The notes beneath the pieces were generated by a model. It was not told where the DNA came from, searched no databases, and saw only the letters and a program-made list of their open reading frames with translations. Positions 48,176 through 59,125 of a stretch of DNA of 64,000 nucleotides are shown piece by piece. The position numbers and the translations under genes are program-made. Every line of letters starts with the position of its first letter. Position 1 is the stretch's first letter. This stretch comes from Halichoerus grypus (Eukaryota > Chordata > Mammalia > Carnivora > Phocidae): NCBI RefSeq assembly GCF_964656455.1, contig NC_135715.1:174188437-174252436 (forward strand). The letters run 5' to 3'.

Positions 48176-49223
48176 TGTTCGAGCACAATCCTCATGTTTG
48201 TCATTATTGATAACCATAAATAGCAGTAATGATGATCCAGAAAGTGGTACATACTTGTACACATCTTTCCAGTCTCTGCCAGATGATTTCATTGGATCAC
48301 AGAAACAGATGGATTCCATGGAAATTCTTAGAAAATAAAATCTGAAATGCCAAGATAAGTTTATGAGTCGCTGTTATGAGTTTACTCTACAAAATAATGA
48401 TGGTGATGATGAATTAGAATGAGGATGGGTCTTGAATGTAGGTATTCATGTGGCAAGAAACTCTGCTTTTGGAATTTTCTTGGTTCTTTTTAAATTTCAA
48501 TGATCAGAAATTTATTTTGGGGGTGAGGCCAGGAAGCACGCAAATGTGTTTTGGTCTATGGGAGAGCGTGGGTGTTTGTGGTCATGTGATTTCACTCCTG
48601 TCTCTATGTGAGTGTGTCTGGGTATTCAACAACACCGCCAATTTAGCCCCATATGCCCAAGGGCAGATCGCAGTGATGGGGAAGGCAGAAGGTCACTGGA
48701 AAAACAAACTGGGACTGCTAAAGGAAAGATGGCTCAAGGGTGAGTTTTCCTGTAAAGTAGCAAGAGGATTTAGCATTCGTGAAAATTTCCAGTGCTGGTT
48801 GGAGTCCAGAGGGACCCAGGGTGTTCATTTGGCTTGCCTCTGCCACTTCCTGGCTCTGGCCGGGACACAGATTGCCCTGTGACTCTGGCCTGGCACAGCC
48901 CGGCACCACGTCAAGATCTGTGCCCTCTGTCCTCATCTGCTCTGCTCAGAGATGCCCCTTCTGTGCTGCTCCAATGGGTGCCTGCCAACCTGATGCCAAG
49001 AAACATAAGCACCAGGCAGAGTAGAGACTAAACAAAGAGCCTGTGCCGCATCCTGGAGAGTGGAGAGGAGGAGAAGAAGGTGGGGCAAGATGGAGACAAA
49101 AGATGGGGGCCTTTCAAAGGTGCCACACCCTCCTTTCCACTCTGGATACTTCCCACCTCCTTCTCACATGGATCCTGGCTTTTTCTGAGTTTTCCCAACT
49201 CTATCTAATCACACGCCTCCAAG
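48176..49223. other. No gene seen; GC-richer from 48.5 kb
   Basis: Unassigned. The 144-codon plus frame at 48448-48882 overlaps frames on both strands and has no recognisable domain. Confidence 0.5.
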
Positions 49224-49372
49224 GGTTGTTAGGGACCACCTAATCCAATCTTATTTGACTGACAGGGGAAACTGAGGCTAAGAGAAGAGTAGAAGTGAAA
49301 CTCCTGTGGTCATACTGAATTGGCCCAGGCCTGGGAATCAGGATGTGAGGCTCTCGTCCAGTGCCAGTGTTG
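49224..49372 (-). repeat. MIR-type SINE
   Basis: 'agggaccacctaatccaatc', 'gacaggggaaactgaggcta' and 'agagaagagtagaagtg' follow inverted MIRc. Confidence 0.6.
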
Positions 49373-50484
49373 CCCTACATTATTCCGACAGGACTGAACT
49401 ATTTTGTGAAGAGCACTCAGACCCGGACCTACTCAGTGCCAAGTCTATTCTCTCTACTGACTTTTAATTTTGCTTAGTTCATAAGATCTGAGCCTCACTC
49501 AGTTGAGTCCTTCACTGAGCCAGCCTTGCTACTGAGCATCTCTATGGAATGGCACATGGGCTGTGAGGACAACAATGGACAGAATCCCATTTAGTCGTGG
49601 AGCTTAGCTTCTCCTGTGGCCACCGTGTCAGAGGGTTCCTTCAACATCTGACCACATTCACTCATCCATCCGCTCACTTATGTATATTTTCTGAAAACCA
49701 TCTGGTTTTCATTTTAAATGTTAATTTTAATCACACACTTTAATTTCCCTCCTCTACCACTCAGATCCCCCAATACTGAATGATTTGAGCATTATTTGAA
49801 GTAACAATTCTATTCATTCTCATAAAGACGCTGAGTGCCTCAATGGAAACAGGCAATGATCCCAGGCTTCCTTTGTATGTTGCAGGGGAGCAGATTTCTG
49901 CATTTTCCCAGTTTTTATGCCCAAACCAGCAGGGGGTGCACACTGAACCAGCTGTAGGGGAAGCAAATATGAATGGAACATGTAAGAAGTGCCATGGACA
50001 CCCAGGAGAGGAAGCATGTGGTGGTCTGGCTAGGTGGCCATAGCCCATTTCTGGTGACACTTCCACCAACAGCTAGTTATGCAAAAATCAGGCTGTGGTC
50101 CCCAGGAGGGACAGAACTGCCAAGGAAGGATTCATAACCCCAAAGGGCATAAATCAAGGATCCTTCTGGCAAATGAGAACTGATGAGGAGCCCAGAGTCC
50201 TTTCCATAAATCTCAAGCAGTGGACTAATTCTTAATTAAATCCTTTCTTTCCACAATGCTTAAAGTGCTTTATATGGTTGTTCATTTGCTCTATTTCAAT
50301 AGTGGTTTATCTGAATCCATAGTCCCCTTCCTTCATGCTACAATGATTGATTTTGTTGTCTTTTCTTCTCAGAAAACCAAAAGAATCTGCCTATTTACCT
50401 CTGTGCCTTAAAAGGCCAGAGTGGTATCTGCTACAATTCAAAGCAAACAAGAAAAATTATATATGCCAGGTCAGTTCAGTTGGT
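49373..50484. other. No gene seen
   Basis: Unassigned. Frames at 49.76-50.07 kb on both strands are chance. Confidence 0.5.
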
Positions 50485-50905
50485 AGCTAAGAGCTGGGCT
50501 GTTGGGGTCAGACAGGCCTGTATAAAGCCAGATTTAAAAACAGTTTTAAAACTAGTTTGGGGTGCCTGGGTGGCTCAGTCAGTTAAGCATTTGACTCTTG
50601 ATTTAGGCTCAGGGCATGATCTCAGGGTAATGAGATGGAGCCCACGGGCTCTGTGCTCAGCATGGAGTTTGCTTGAGATCCTCTATCTCCCTCTCCCTCT
50701 GCCCCTCCTCCTGCTCACGTGCTCTCTCTCTCTCAAAATAAATAAATAAAATCTTAAAAAAGAAAACAAACTAGTTTAAATCCTAAGTTGCAAGCCTGAC
50801 CCTCCCACTTAATAGCTGTGTGATTCTGGGAAAAAATGTTAACATCCTGATCCTTGGTTTTATTTTCTCTTATATAAAATGGGATAATGGGTCCATTTCT
50901 ATCTG
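50485..50905 (+). repeat. MIR SINE split by a CAN SINE
   Basis: Left part 'aagagctgggctgttggggt' with 'cagacaggcctgtataa' and right part 'cctcccacttaatagctgtg', 'tgattctgggaaaaaatgtt', 'ttatataaaatgggataatg' are consecutive MIR segments. The CAN SINE at 50559-50767 lies between them. Confidence 0.75.
50559..50767 (+). mobile_element. CAN SINE (older subfamily)
   Basis: 'ggggtgcctgggtggctcag', 'tcagttaagcatttgactct', 'gcatgatctcagggtaatga', CT tract, 'aataaataaataaaatctta' and an A tail. A perfect 10-bp duplication, aaactagttt, at 50549-50558 and 50768-50777. Confidence 0.95.
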
Positions 50906-51022
50906 TCAGTGTCTACTAGCTCAGCAACCATGATCAACAGACAAAAATGGCTGAGCTGAGCTCAGTGTTTTTATAAAGAAACAGGAAAAGAGTTTATATA
51001 GAAAACTTGTCTCTACCCCCAA

Positions 51023-51207
51023 GGGGCACCTGGGTGGTTCAGTCAATTAAGCACCTGACTCTTGATTTGAGTTCAGGTCATGATCTCAGGGTTGTGGGAT
51101 CGAGGCCCGTGTTGGGCTCTATGCTGAATGTGGAGCCTGCCTGAGATTCTCTCTCTCTGCCACCCCCCTTGCCCTCTCTCTCTCAAAAAAAAACAAAACA
51201 AAACAAA
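51023..51207 (+). mobile_element. CAN SINE (older subfamily) with long TSD
   Basis: 'ggggcacctgggtggttcag', 'tcaattaagcacctgactct', 'gatctcagggttgtgggatc' and a (CAAAA)n tail. About 21 bases are duplicated, aaaacttgtctctaccccc at 51002-51020 versus aaaacttgtctcaccctcc at 51209-51227, with a few differences from age. Confidence 0.94.
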
Positions 51208-51229
51208 AAAACTTGTCTCACCCTCCAAT

Positions 51230-51748
51230 ATTTTGTATCCTATTACCCCTTCCTGACAGTTTCTTGCTGACCCTAAAGATGCCTCTTCCTAGCTCTCTGC
51301 CTTTGCCCTGTTCTCACTCACGCCCTCCAACAAGGAGTATAAGAAGATAAGCTAGCTCAGTCCTCACCAGGATTTAGGTGACTTTGAAAAGAGACCCAGC
51401 CCACCACCCTGAGGACACCCAGTGAGAACAGGGGTCACCCAAAGGAGAAGACTTTGCAGGTTAAAAGACTGGTTGATGGCTTTTCCTTGTGTTTTCTGTT
51501 GGAACCAAAATTAGCTTCACTGGAATGACTGAGTAACGACTCATCCCTAGCTATCAAAAAATATGAGAAATTGAGATGCAGGGTAGAGTAACCACCTAGT
51601 TTAATCAGTCAAAGCATATTCATAAACTCCACAGGGCATGGAGAATATAGCAGTTATTCTCCATCTCCATTGGGTTTTGATTCAGAAATGGGCTCAGGAT
51701 ATGACATGGGCTTTAGAGTAATCATTTGCAAGCAATTCTAGATAGTAG
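51230..51748. other. No gene seen
   Basis: Unassigned. Confidence 0.5.
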
Positions 51749-51758
51749 GCACAGTTTA

Positions 51759-52246
51759 TTTTTTTATTATTTTGTATTTAAATTCAATTAGCCAACACAT
51801 AGTACATCATTAGTCTCAAATGTACTTTTCAACAATTTATCAGTTGCAGCTAACACCCAGTGCTCATCACATCACATGCCCTCCTTAATGCCCATCACCC
51901 AGTTACCCCATCCCCACAGCCCCCTCCTCTCCAGCAACCCTCAGTTTGTTTCCTATAGTTAAGATTCTCTCATGGTTTGTCTCCCTCTCTGATGACTTCC
52001 CATTTAGTTTTCCCTCCCTTCTCCTATGATCCTTTGTGCTGTTTCCTATATTCCACATATGAGTGAAACCATATGATAATTGTCTTTCTCTGACTGACTT
52101 ATTTCACTCAGCATAATACCTTCCAGTTCAATCCATGTTGATGTAAAGGGTAAGTATTCATCCTTTCTGATGGCTGAGTAATATTCCATTGTATATATAT
52201 ACCACATCTTCTTTGTCCATTCATCTGTCCATGGACATCTCTGTGA
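51759..52246 (-). mobile_element. 5'-truncated LINE-1 3' end
   Basis: Antisense L1 3' UTR and the end of ORF2: 'attcaattagccaacacata', 'gcagctaacacccagtgctc', 'gtgaaaccatatgataattg', 'tggctgagtaatattccatt' and 'catctgtccatggacatct'. Duplication gcacagttta at 51749-51758 and 52247-52256. Same old 3' end type as the copy at 16166. Confidence 0.93.
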
Positions 52247-52256
52247 GCACAGTTTA

Positions 52257-52453
52257 ATAGCATTAGAGAGCTAATGCAAGTTACTGAAATACCTTTTCTG
52301 GAAATTCTTAGAAACTCCAGAACATGAAGGACATGACTTTCAGAATCTATACCAGAATAGCATTTGTTCCAAGACCATTAATCACTTTTGATGCATCAAG
52401 TGACATGAAGTTCTCATATAGCACAGGGAAAATATAGGGGGCTTGGAATGCTC
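52257..52453. other. Short unassigned spacer
   Basis: Unassigned DNA between the L1 and the next SINE. Confidence 0.5.
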
Positions 52454-52462
52454 ACTTCTTTT

Positions 52463-52660
52463 TTTTATGATTTTATTTATTTATCTGAGAGAAGAGTGAG
52501 AGAAAGAGCACAAGTAGGGGGGAGGAACAGAAGGAGAGATAGGGAGAAGCAGACTCTCCACTGAGAAGAGATACTGACATGGGGCTCCATCCCAGGACAC
52601 TGAGCTCATGATCTAAGCCTAAGGCAGACACTTAACCAACTGAGCCACCAGGCACCCCTT
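52463..52660 (-). mobile_element. CAN SINE (tRNA-Lys-derived)
   Basis: Poly(T), 'gattttatttatttatctga', GA-rich tract, 'gagctcatgatctaagccta', 'cttaaccaactgagccacca' and 'ggcacccc'. Duplication acttctttt at 52454-52462 and 52661-52669. Confidence 0.93.
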
Positions 52661-52690
52661 ACTTCTTTTGCTTTCCAGCTGAGCATGAAC

Positions 52691-52723
52691 TCTCTCTCTC
52701 TCCCCCCACCCACCCACCCCCCA
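52691..52723. repeat. (CT)n then C-rich (CCCA)n tract
   Basis: A CT run followed by ccccccacccacccacccccc. Confidence 0.85.
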
Positions 52724-53833
52724 TCATCTCTCTTTATCCTCCACTCCTAGCTTCTACTGTTTTGAACTCCTTTGAATAGATCACATAAATGACATTTGTT
52801 TTATGTCTACAGTAAGTGTTCAAACTAGTAATTAGGTAAGGTTACACCCACTCTCAGTTTAGACCCACTTTTCAGAATCTATTTCCTTGAGGGACTGAAA
52901 AATATCTTGGGAAAGGATACATCAAAATGAATGAGTTGGGAATAAGAAGTCTGGCCAAATAACCAAGCCCTGAGGTTAGTTGCAGGGGAGAAAAGATTTT
53001 AAGTGCAGCATGGCATCTAGGGGCAGAGCTGGTGATACTTAGCTAGAGTAAAAGTGATGCCCAGCAGAGGTGGGAGCACCCAAAGAGACTAGTGGTCCCC
53101 CAGAGAAGTAGGAGGAGTGCTCAGTGGATCCTCTGGGGAGTTGATCAGACTTGTTCAAGAGCACATGTGAAATTATTAGCTGGGAGCTACAGTTCTGGGG
53201 TAGCAGTGAGAGGCAGTGAATTTGGGATCACTCTATTTGCATACCCTGAAGGATGAAATCTAGAGAAACATGGGTTACACATATATACTGGACCACTCTT
53301 GTATATTACTACACATCCTGTCTATTTCACTCTGATTCCCCTATGGCTGTGGTGACCAGTTCCCTGAAGACCTTGTCAAGCCTCAGCCATGAATCACCTA
53401 TTACTTACAGCTATTCCAACATGCTACTACCAATGGACTGAGTTCATGAAATCAGATCCCACTTGTCTCCACCCACCCCTACTGTTTTTATCGTGCTTCC
53501 TGATTGTTCTGCCCATCATGTTTGGTAACTTATTCATGACACACCTGGCTCTCCATCCTTCTATGTCACTCCTGAGTATACCACCTGACTCCCTTTCATT
53601 GGCTTAGGACCTCTTAGGGCTACTGTCTTAGTAACAGGTGCCACTTGGGCTGGTTGAGCATCCCAGCCACACCTTCTCCCTGACCCATGTCCTAGAGGAC
53701 CAGAGAGGACAAACTCTCCATATGGTATCATTGCGGGTGTCCACTGAGCCTCTATCTGAGTCTCACTGGTGAAGGGAAACATGGGACCTCACAAGACAGT
53801 GTGTATTCTGTTAGAAATCTTTGCTTAGAAATT
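52724..53833. other. No gene seen
   Basis: Unassigned. Two overlapping plus frames at 53.25-53.61 kb and one minus frame show no recognisable domain. Confidence 0.5.
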
Positions 53834-53835
53834 GT

Positions 53836-54480
53836 CCCAAAAAAACAAATAATCAAGTCAAAAAATGGGCAGAAGACATGAACAGACACGTCTCCAAAGA
53901 AGACATACAAATGACTAAAAGACACATGAAAAAATGTTCATCATCATTAGCCGTCAGGGAAATTCAAATCAAAACCACAATTAGATACCACCTTACACCA
54001 GTTAGAATGGCAAAAATTGACAAGGCAAGAAACAACAAATGTTGGAGAGGTTGTGGTGAAAGGGGAACCCTCTTACACTGTTGGTGGGAATGCAAGTTGG
54101 TACAGCCACTTTGGAAAACAGTGTGGAGGTTCCTCAGAAAATTAAAAATAGAGCTACCCTATGACCCAGCAATTGCACTCCTGGGTATTTACCCCAAAGA
54201 CACAGATGTAGTGAAAAGAAGAGCCATATGCACCCCAGTGTTCATAGCAGCAATGTCCGCAATAGCCAAACTGTGGAAAGAGCCAAGATGCCCTTCAACA
54301 GACGAATGGATAAAGAAGATGTGGTCCATATATACAATGGAATATTATACAGTCATCAGAAAGGATGAATACCCAACTTTTGCATCAACATGGATGGGAC
54401 TGGAAGAGATTATGCTAAGTGAAATAAGTCAAGCAGAGAAAGTCAATTATCATATGGTTTCACTTATTTGCGGAACATAA
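53836..54480 (+). pseudogene. L1 ORF2 C-terminal fragment, open frame
   Basis: The frame starting at 53821 stays open for 219 codons to a natural ORF2 stop, and the L1-derived part begins about 5 codons in. It includes the C-terminal Cys-rich motif C-x3-C-x7-H-x4-C (residues 74, 78, 86, 91 of that frame) and ends in the usual [10 protein letters not shown]. Endonuclease and reverse transcriptase domains are absent because of 5' truncation, so it is not functional. The intact frame points to a fairly young insertion. Confidence 0.88.
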
Positions 54481-54721
54481 GGAATAGCATGGAGGACATT
54501 AGGAGAAGGAAGGGAAAAAGGAAGGTGGGGAAATCGGAGGGGGAGATGAACCATGAGAGGCTACGGACTCCGAGAAACAAACTGAGGGTTTTAGAGGGAA
54601 GGGGGGTGGGGGGATGGGTTAGCCCAGTGATGGGTATAAAGGAGGGCATGTATTGCATGGAGCACTGGGTGTTATATGCAAACAAAGAATCATGGAACAC
54701 TATATCAAAAACTAATGATGT

Positions 54722-54906
54722 GGGCGCCTGGGTGGCTCAGTTGGTTAAGCAACTGCCTTCGGCTCAGGTCATGATCCTGGAGTCCCTGGATTGAGTCCCG
54801 CATCGGGCTCCCTGCTCGGCAGGGAGTCTGCTTCTCCCTCTGACCCTCCCCCCTCTCATGTGCTCTCTCATTCTCTCTCTCTCAAATAAATAAATCTTTA
54901 AAAAAA
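54722..54906 (+). mobile_element. Young CAN SINE nested in L1
   Basis: Head 'gggcgcctgggtggctcagt', 'ctggattgagtcccgcatcg', 'gggctccctgctcggcaggg', CT tract, 'caaataaataaatcttt' and an A tail. Duplication aaaaactaatgatgt (54707-54721) and aaaaactaatgttgt (54907-54921), one change. It inserted into the 3' terminus of the L1 and so is younger than it. Confidence 0.96.
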
Positions 54907-55027
54907 AAAAACTAATGTTGTAATGTATGGTGATTAACATAACATAATAAAATTTTTTTAAAAAACTAATGATGTACTGTATGGTGACTAACACAATATA
55001 ATAAAATAAAATAAAATTTAAAAAAAC

Positions 55028-55849
55028 CATCCCTTTTATTGCATGAGAATCTGCATCACTGTAGCTTTGGGGTATCCATCCTGGTTCAGCCTTAGAAAAC
55101 AGCACCGCCTGCTCCATTTGAAAGTCCTTGATACTTGAAGGCATTTCTCAGACACAGACTCATTCTTTTCTTCTCAAGACTAATATCATATCTCCAAGTC
55201 CTTCGAGAATTCCTCATATGATAAAGATTCTAAGTCCTATACCATCCTATACACCCTGCTCCCTGTTCCATCTCTGTCTGCCCTCCTAAGGTGCTGTATG
55301 CTGGGATGAATCCTTTCCTCCAGACAGGCTCTACCCAGTGTAGTCACCAAGAGGTTATTACTTTTGGATCACATTGAATTTGTGGGTTAAATAAACTCAT
55401 AGGCCTTTATCTCAAGAACCAAATCCAAATTAGATCTCTCATAATAAAGCAGTTTTGGAACAAAGTGAGCAATTAGTAAGTTAACATACAAATAAATAAA
55501 AATAAATGTTTAAATGTGCTCATATTTAAATATTTTCAGCCCTAATTTGAACCAGACATATCACATGCTATATATACTTCACCAAGGACACTTTATATAA
55601 TCAAATTATTAATATTATAATGTCATTATAATGTCATATTTCACAAATCACTGACAAATAAGAGGCAAGTACAGGAAGTGCAAAGACCCTGAGGCATGAA
55701 TGAGCCCAAAGTAGAGAAAGCACAAGACTTCTCCTCTGTGGCTGAGGCAGGACATAAGGTCAAAGTGGTAGATGGCTTCCTCTTTTTACCTGATTGTGAC
55801 TTTGGGCAATAAAAATAATAGGGAACAGTGTCATGAGTTTAGAATATGA
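55028..55849. other. No gene seen
   Basis: Unassigned, AT-rich. The minus frame at 54764-55144 runs out of the SINE and L1 and is an artefact. A short L2-like phrase lies near 55660-55705. Confidence 0.5.
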
Positions 55850-56125
55850 CCATCACTGTATCATCTTACTTAATCCTCACAGCAGCCTGATAAATAGGAA
55901 GATATTTGAAATATTTAACAACAAATATATCATAAGCACTAGCCAATCAGAAAATGCCCACCTCAACCACCACTCTGGCCGTACTAGTACAGAATGGCTT
56001 GAAATCAGGGACCACCATGGCTCCCTTGAACAGATGAGGAAACTGAGTTCAGACATGATGGAGTCACCACGAAGTTATACAACTGGCCATTTTACCCCAA
56101 ACTGTATTTTGAAACCAGCAAGTAT
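55850..56125 (-). repeat. MIR SINE, split or diverged
   Basis: 'atcatcttacttaatcctca' with 'cagcagcctgataaatagg' and, after about 120 unassigned bases, 'gaacagatgaggaaactgag' with 'gaagttatacaactggccat' are successive parts of inverted MIR. Confidence 0.5.
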
Positions 56126-56333
56126 ACTACCTCTGATAAATGCTGTTCATCAGATTCAGGGAATATAATAGGAAAATAAGGAATTTGGAGATTCATTGTC
56201 CACACTGTGGGAGAGGGAGCACTGTGATAGGAGTATGAACTCACAGAATCAGCCCTGGGACTGGCACTAAGTAGCTAGTGCCAGCAGCCTCAGAAAACCT
56301 TCAGCCTATGGATGGTAACATCACATATTTCTT

Positions 56334-56540
56334 GAGTGGTATTCTCAACTGGGGGAAATTCTGTTCTCCAAGAGACAAGTGGAAAGTTTTAGTTGTCACA
56401 AAAGGTTGGTGTGGGGTGGTGGAGAGCTAGTGGCTTCTAGTGGCCCTCCCCAGAGGTCAAGGATGCTGCTGAGAACACCATAATGGACAGAGCAGCCCCC
56501 ACTGCAAAGAACTGTAGTATCAAAGTTGAGAAACGCTGTT
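56334..56540 (+). mobile_element. MER20 (hAT-Charlie) element
   Basis: 'gagtggtattctcaactggg', 'gttttagttgtcacaaaagg', 'tagtggcttctagtggccct', 'gtcaaggatgctgctgagaa', 'cacaccataatggacagag'-like middle, and the closing 'agttgagaaacgctgtt' inverted to the start. This is the MER20 order at about the usual 0.2 kb length. Fossil. Confidence 0.8.
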
Positions 56541-58034
56541 CTGGGGGCCAGGGAGGTAACAGACACAGTGAAGAGTGTCTGGTGTGACATTAGGGAGTGG
56601 TGGAGACTATGGCAAGTTGTAGAATGCATATATTTTCTAAAGGCATTTCATACAAATATTTATAAACCTCTGTGAACTAAAGAGAACACACATGCAGACC
56701 AGTTTCAAACTGTTTTTGGCCTAATTTCAACCCTGGTTACAATTTTCTCTTTTTCTTTTTACAGGTGAAGATGAAAGTGTCTTCTAGTCACACGGAAGTA
56801 CATATGTTCATGAGTATGCATTGACAAAAAGATTTATTTTTAAGCATTTTCCAGAGAAAGACCCTCCATCCCTCTTAGAACTAAGTCTCCATTCTTTTGC
56901 TTCTTCCTCTGCTCTATACTTTCTCCCTCCTTCAATTACAACAACCTCCTTCCTCTCAGTCTGGCTTTAGCAAAGGTGTAGGCCAGCTGCTCCCCTCCCA
57001 GCGGAGGAACTCCTGGTTTAAGTTTTGATGGCTTCACGTTGCTTAAAGCCTCTGGGAAGGAGGCCCCTTCACTTGCATTACCCCTTTAGCCTTTAGAGAC
57101 TGATGGGCTGGAAAAGGCAGGTTGGCCTCACGTTTTATGACGTGCCCCTGGAGTTATTTATGGTTTGTTTATCCATTCAATGTGGAGCAGTTGTGTGTGG
57201 CCTATGACTTTCAGCTCCAGGGTGCATTAACAGATTTAGGGGGAAATTGGCAGTGTCAAACTAAATAGTCGCACTGGGCTTTTCAGCCTCCCCCTGCAAA
57301 GCAAACATAGCCTCGATCCCCAGACACTCAGGCACAATGTGATTTCTAGAAAGACAGCGATGACCCCATTGGCCAAGAGGCTGGGAGAAAGCCTGCAATA
57401 GGTGAGAAGCTGATGAAATTAAGAGAAAGCAGTTCTCTGCTCATTGGGCTCGGATGATGGGAACAAGTGTGGCCAGAACGAAGCTACGATATGGAAAGTG
57501 ATAAACACTATAATTGTGATACAGGCAAGCTAAAGGCCGATGGGACACCCAGGTGAGGTCTCCAAGATCCTAGGAGCATTACTGCACACTGCTGGAGGGG
57601 CAGAGCTGCTCTGACGAAGTGCATTTCTGCCCCGATGTGAGATAGGCATTTCAAAACCCTTGTATTGTACAAACAATGGAGCTGATGGAAGAGTGGGATG
57701 GGCACACTACCCCAAACCTGCCTAGTGACCAGAGAATGAACAAAAATCATCAGAACCACGGTGTCATTGGACATTAAAAATGATCTGTGGGCGGCCTACT
57801 TTATTTAGAGCAGGTCCAATGGGTGCTGGGCAGGACTGACTGCTACGGAGCTCTGAGCAGCTGGTGTCACTCTTAAGGTGGCCAAAGAACTCCTGCAACT
57901 TGCTACAGGCTTCTGGGGTGAGGTCCTGGGGAGGAAGCCCTGACTATAATGAAAAAAATTCTAATTTTCCTAAAACACAGCTGAAAAGTTCCTCAAGGTT
58001 ATGCAGCAGCAGCTCTGGGGGCTTTTCCTCTGTA
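56541..58034. other. No gene seen; possible conserved non-coding segment at about 56990-57290
   Basis: No recognised repeat over about 1.5 kb, unusual for this half of the window. The 88-codon minus frame at 57508-57774 shows no recognisable domain. Confidence 0.5.
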
Positions 58035-58094
58035 CTCCCATTGACCATGTTAACCAACTGAGCCACCCAGGCGCCCTCCCATTGACCATGTTAA
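58035..58094 (-). mobile_element. Tailless CAN SINE head fragment with perfect 19-bp TSD
   Basis: 22 bases, ccaactgagccacccaggcg plus cc (58054-58075), are the exact reverse complement of the first 22 nt of the young CAN SINE head. The next four SINE bases (ttaa) coincide with the end of the duplication. ctcccattgaccatgttaa is repeated without mismatch at 58035-58053 and 58076-58094. There is no SINE body and no poly(A)/poly(T). A retropseudogene made from a 3'-truncated SINE RNA fits best. A precise internal deletion of a full SINE is the alternative. Confidence 0.85.
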
Positions 58095-58833
58095 ACTGAC
58101 ACCATTCCCCCATATGTCAATGTTATAATCAATTTGCTCTGCAGAACGTGAGTGGTAGCAAAAGAGTCCATAGAAGAGAAACAGAAGTCCTGAGATCCTG
58201 GGAACTAATACAAGGCATAAGACTTATGCAGAAGAATATAGGGCCTTGAATGGTTTCCACAAATATGGAGCTTGAGTTTGCCTTGTGTCTGGCAGGTAAT
58301 AGCTAAGCCTGCAAGGCATTAAGCAGTCTGTGCAGCAATCAGCAATCAGGAAGCTCAAAGGAGTGGCAGGGCTTGGGGTGGAGGTGGAGGGAGTCAGATG
58401 CTCTGGGAGATATGGAAGAAAATGGGGCATTTACATGGACTCACTTCCCAGATGCTAACTTTTAGTGATACTTCTAAACATAGGAGTGCGGGAAGAATGT
58501 GGTGAGCAAAGGAGGATAGAACATTCCAGAAATTAAGAAAGTCTGTCTTTTTCCCGGTCATGACAGATAGAAGGAGAAGGTGGAAGGGATGACTGCTGGA
58601 TGTTTTTTATGGAACATTACTCGAATGCTTTCATTAAATTATTGGGGATTCATAGCTTTAATTGTCTATCACTTCTGAGAGGAGAGAGAGTTATAAAGAC
58701 TTCCAAAAGAATCTTTTTCATCTACACAGTAGGACCCCAAACCCTGGCAAAATAGTAGACACCCAATAACTAGTAAATCAAAGAAAGGAAAGGAAGAAAT
58801 CCACTGATAAAAACAGGGATGAAGTACAGTATT
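58095..58833. other. No gene seen
   Basis: Unassigned. Confidence 0.5.
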
Positions 58834-59125
58834 AATAATACTTTTTTTAAATTTTATTTTAGTATGTTATGTTAGTCACCATACAGTACATCATTAGTTT
58901 TTGATGTAGTGATCCACGATTCATTGTTTTCGTATAACACCAAGTGCTCCACACAGTACAGGTCCTCCTTAATACCCATAACTGGGCTAACCCATTCACT
59001 CCACCCCCCTGCCTCTAAAACCCTTAGTTTGTTTCTCAGAGTCCATAGTCTCTCATGGTTCATCTCTCCCTCTGATTTTCCCCCCTTCATTTTTCCCTTC
59101 CTTCTCCTAATGTCCTCCATGCTAC

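Larger units (their letters stand above)
53834..55027 (+). mobile_element. 5'-truncated LINE-1 with duplicated 3' terminus
   Basis: Carries the C-terminal 215 or so codons of ORF2 in an open frame, the 3' UTR ('ccatgagaggctacggactc', 'gagaaacaaactgagggttt'), and then the terminal block twice: about 54705-54956 (split by a SINE) and 54957-55027, each with 'ctaatgatgt' and 'tatggtgattaac' or 'tatggtgactaac'. A CAN SINE sits in the first terminal block. No convincing target duplication was found. Confidence 0.9.

Noticed and set aside
48448..48882. 144-codon plus frame with several Cys
   Set aside because: Cys spacing does not match a zinc finger or other domain; overlapping frames on both strands.
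53821..53850. Target duplication for the 53.8-kb L1
   Set aside because: The best match between the left flank and the sequence after the tail is about 7 of 10 bases, too weak to claim.
54764..55144. 126-codon minus frame
   Set aside because: Reads the reverse strand of the CAN SINE and L1 tail.
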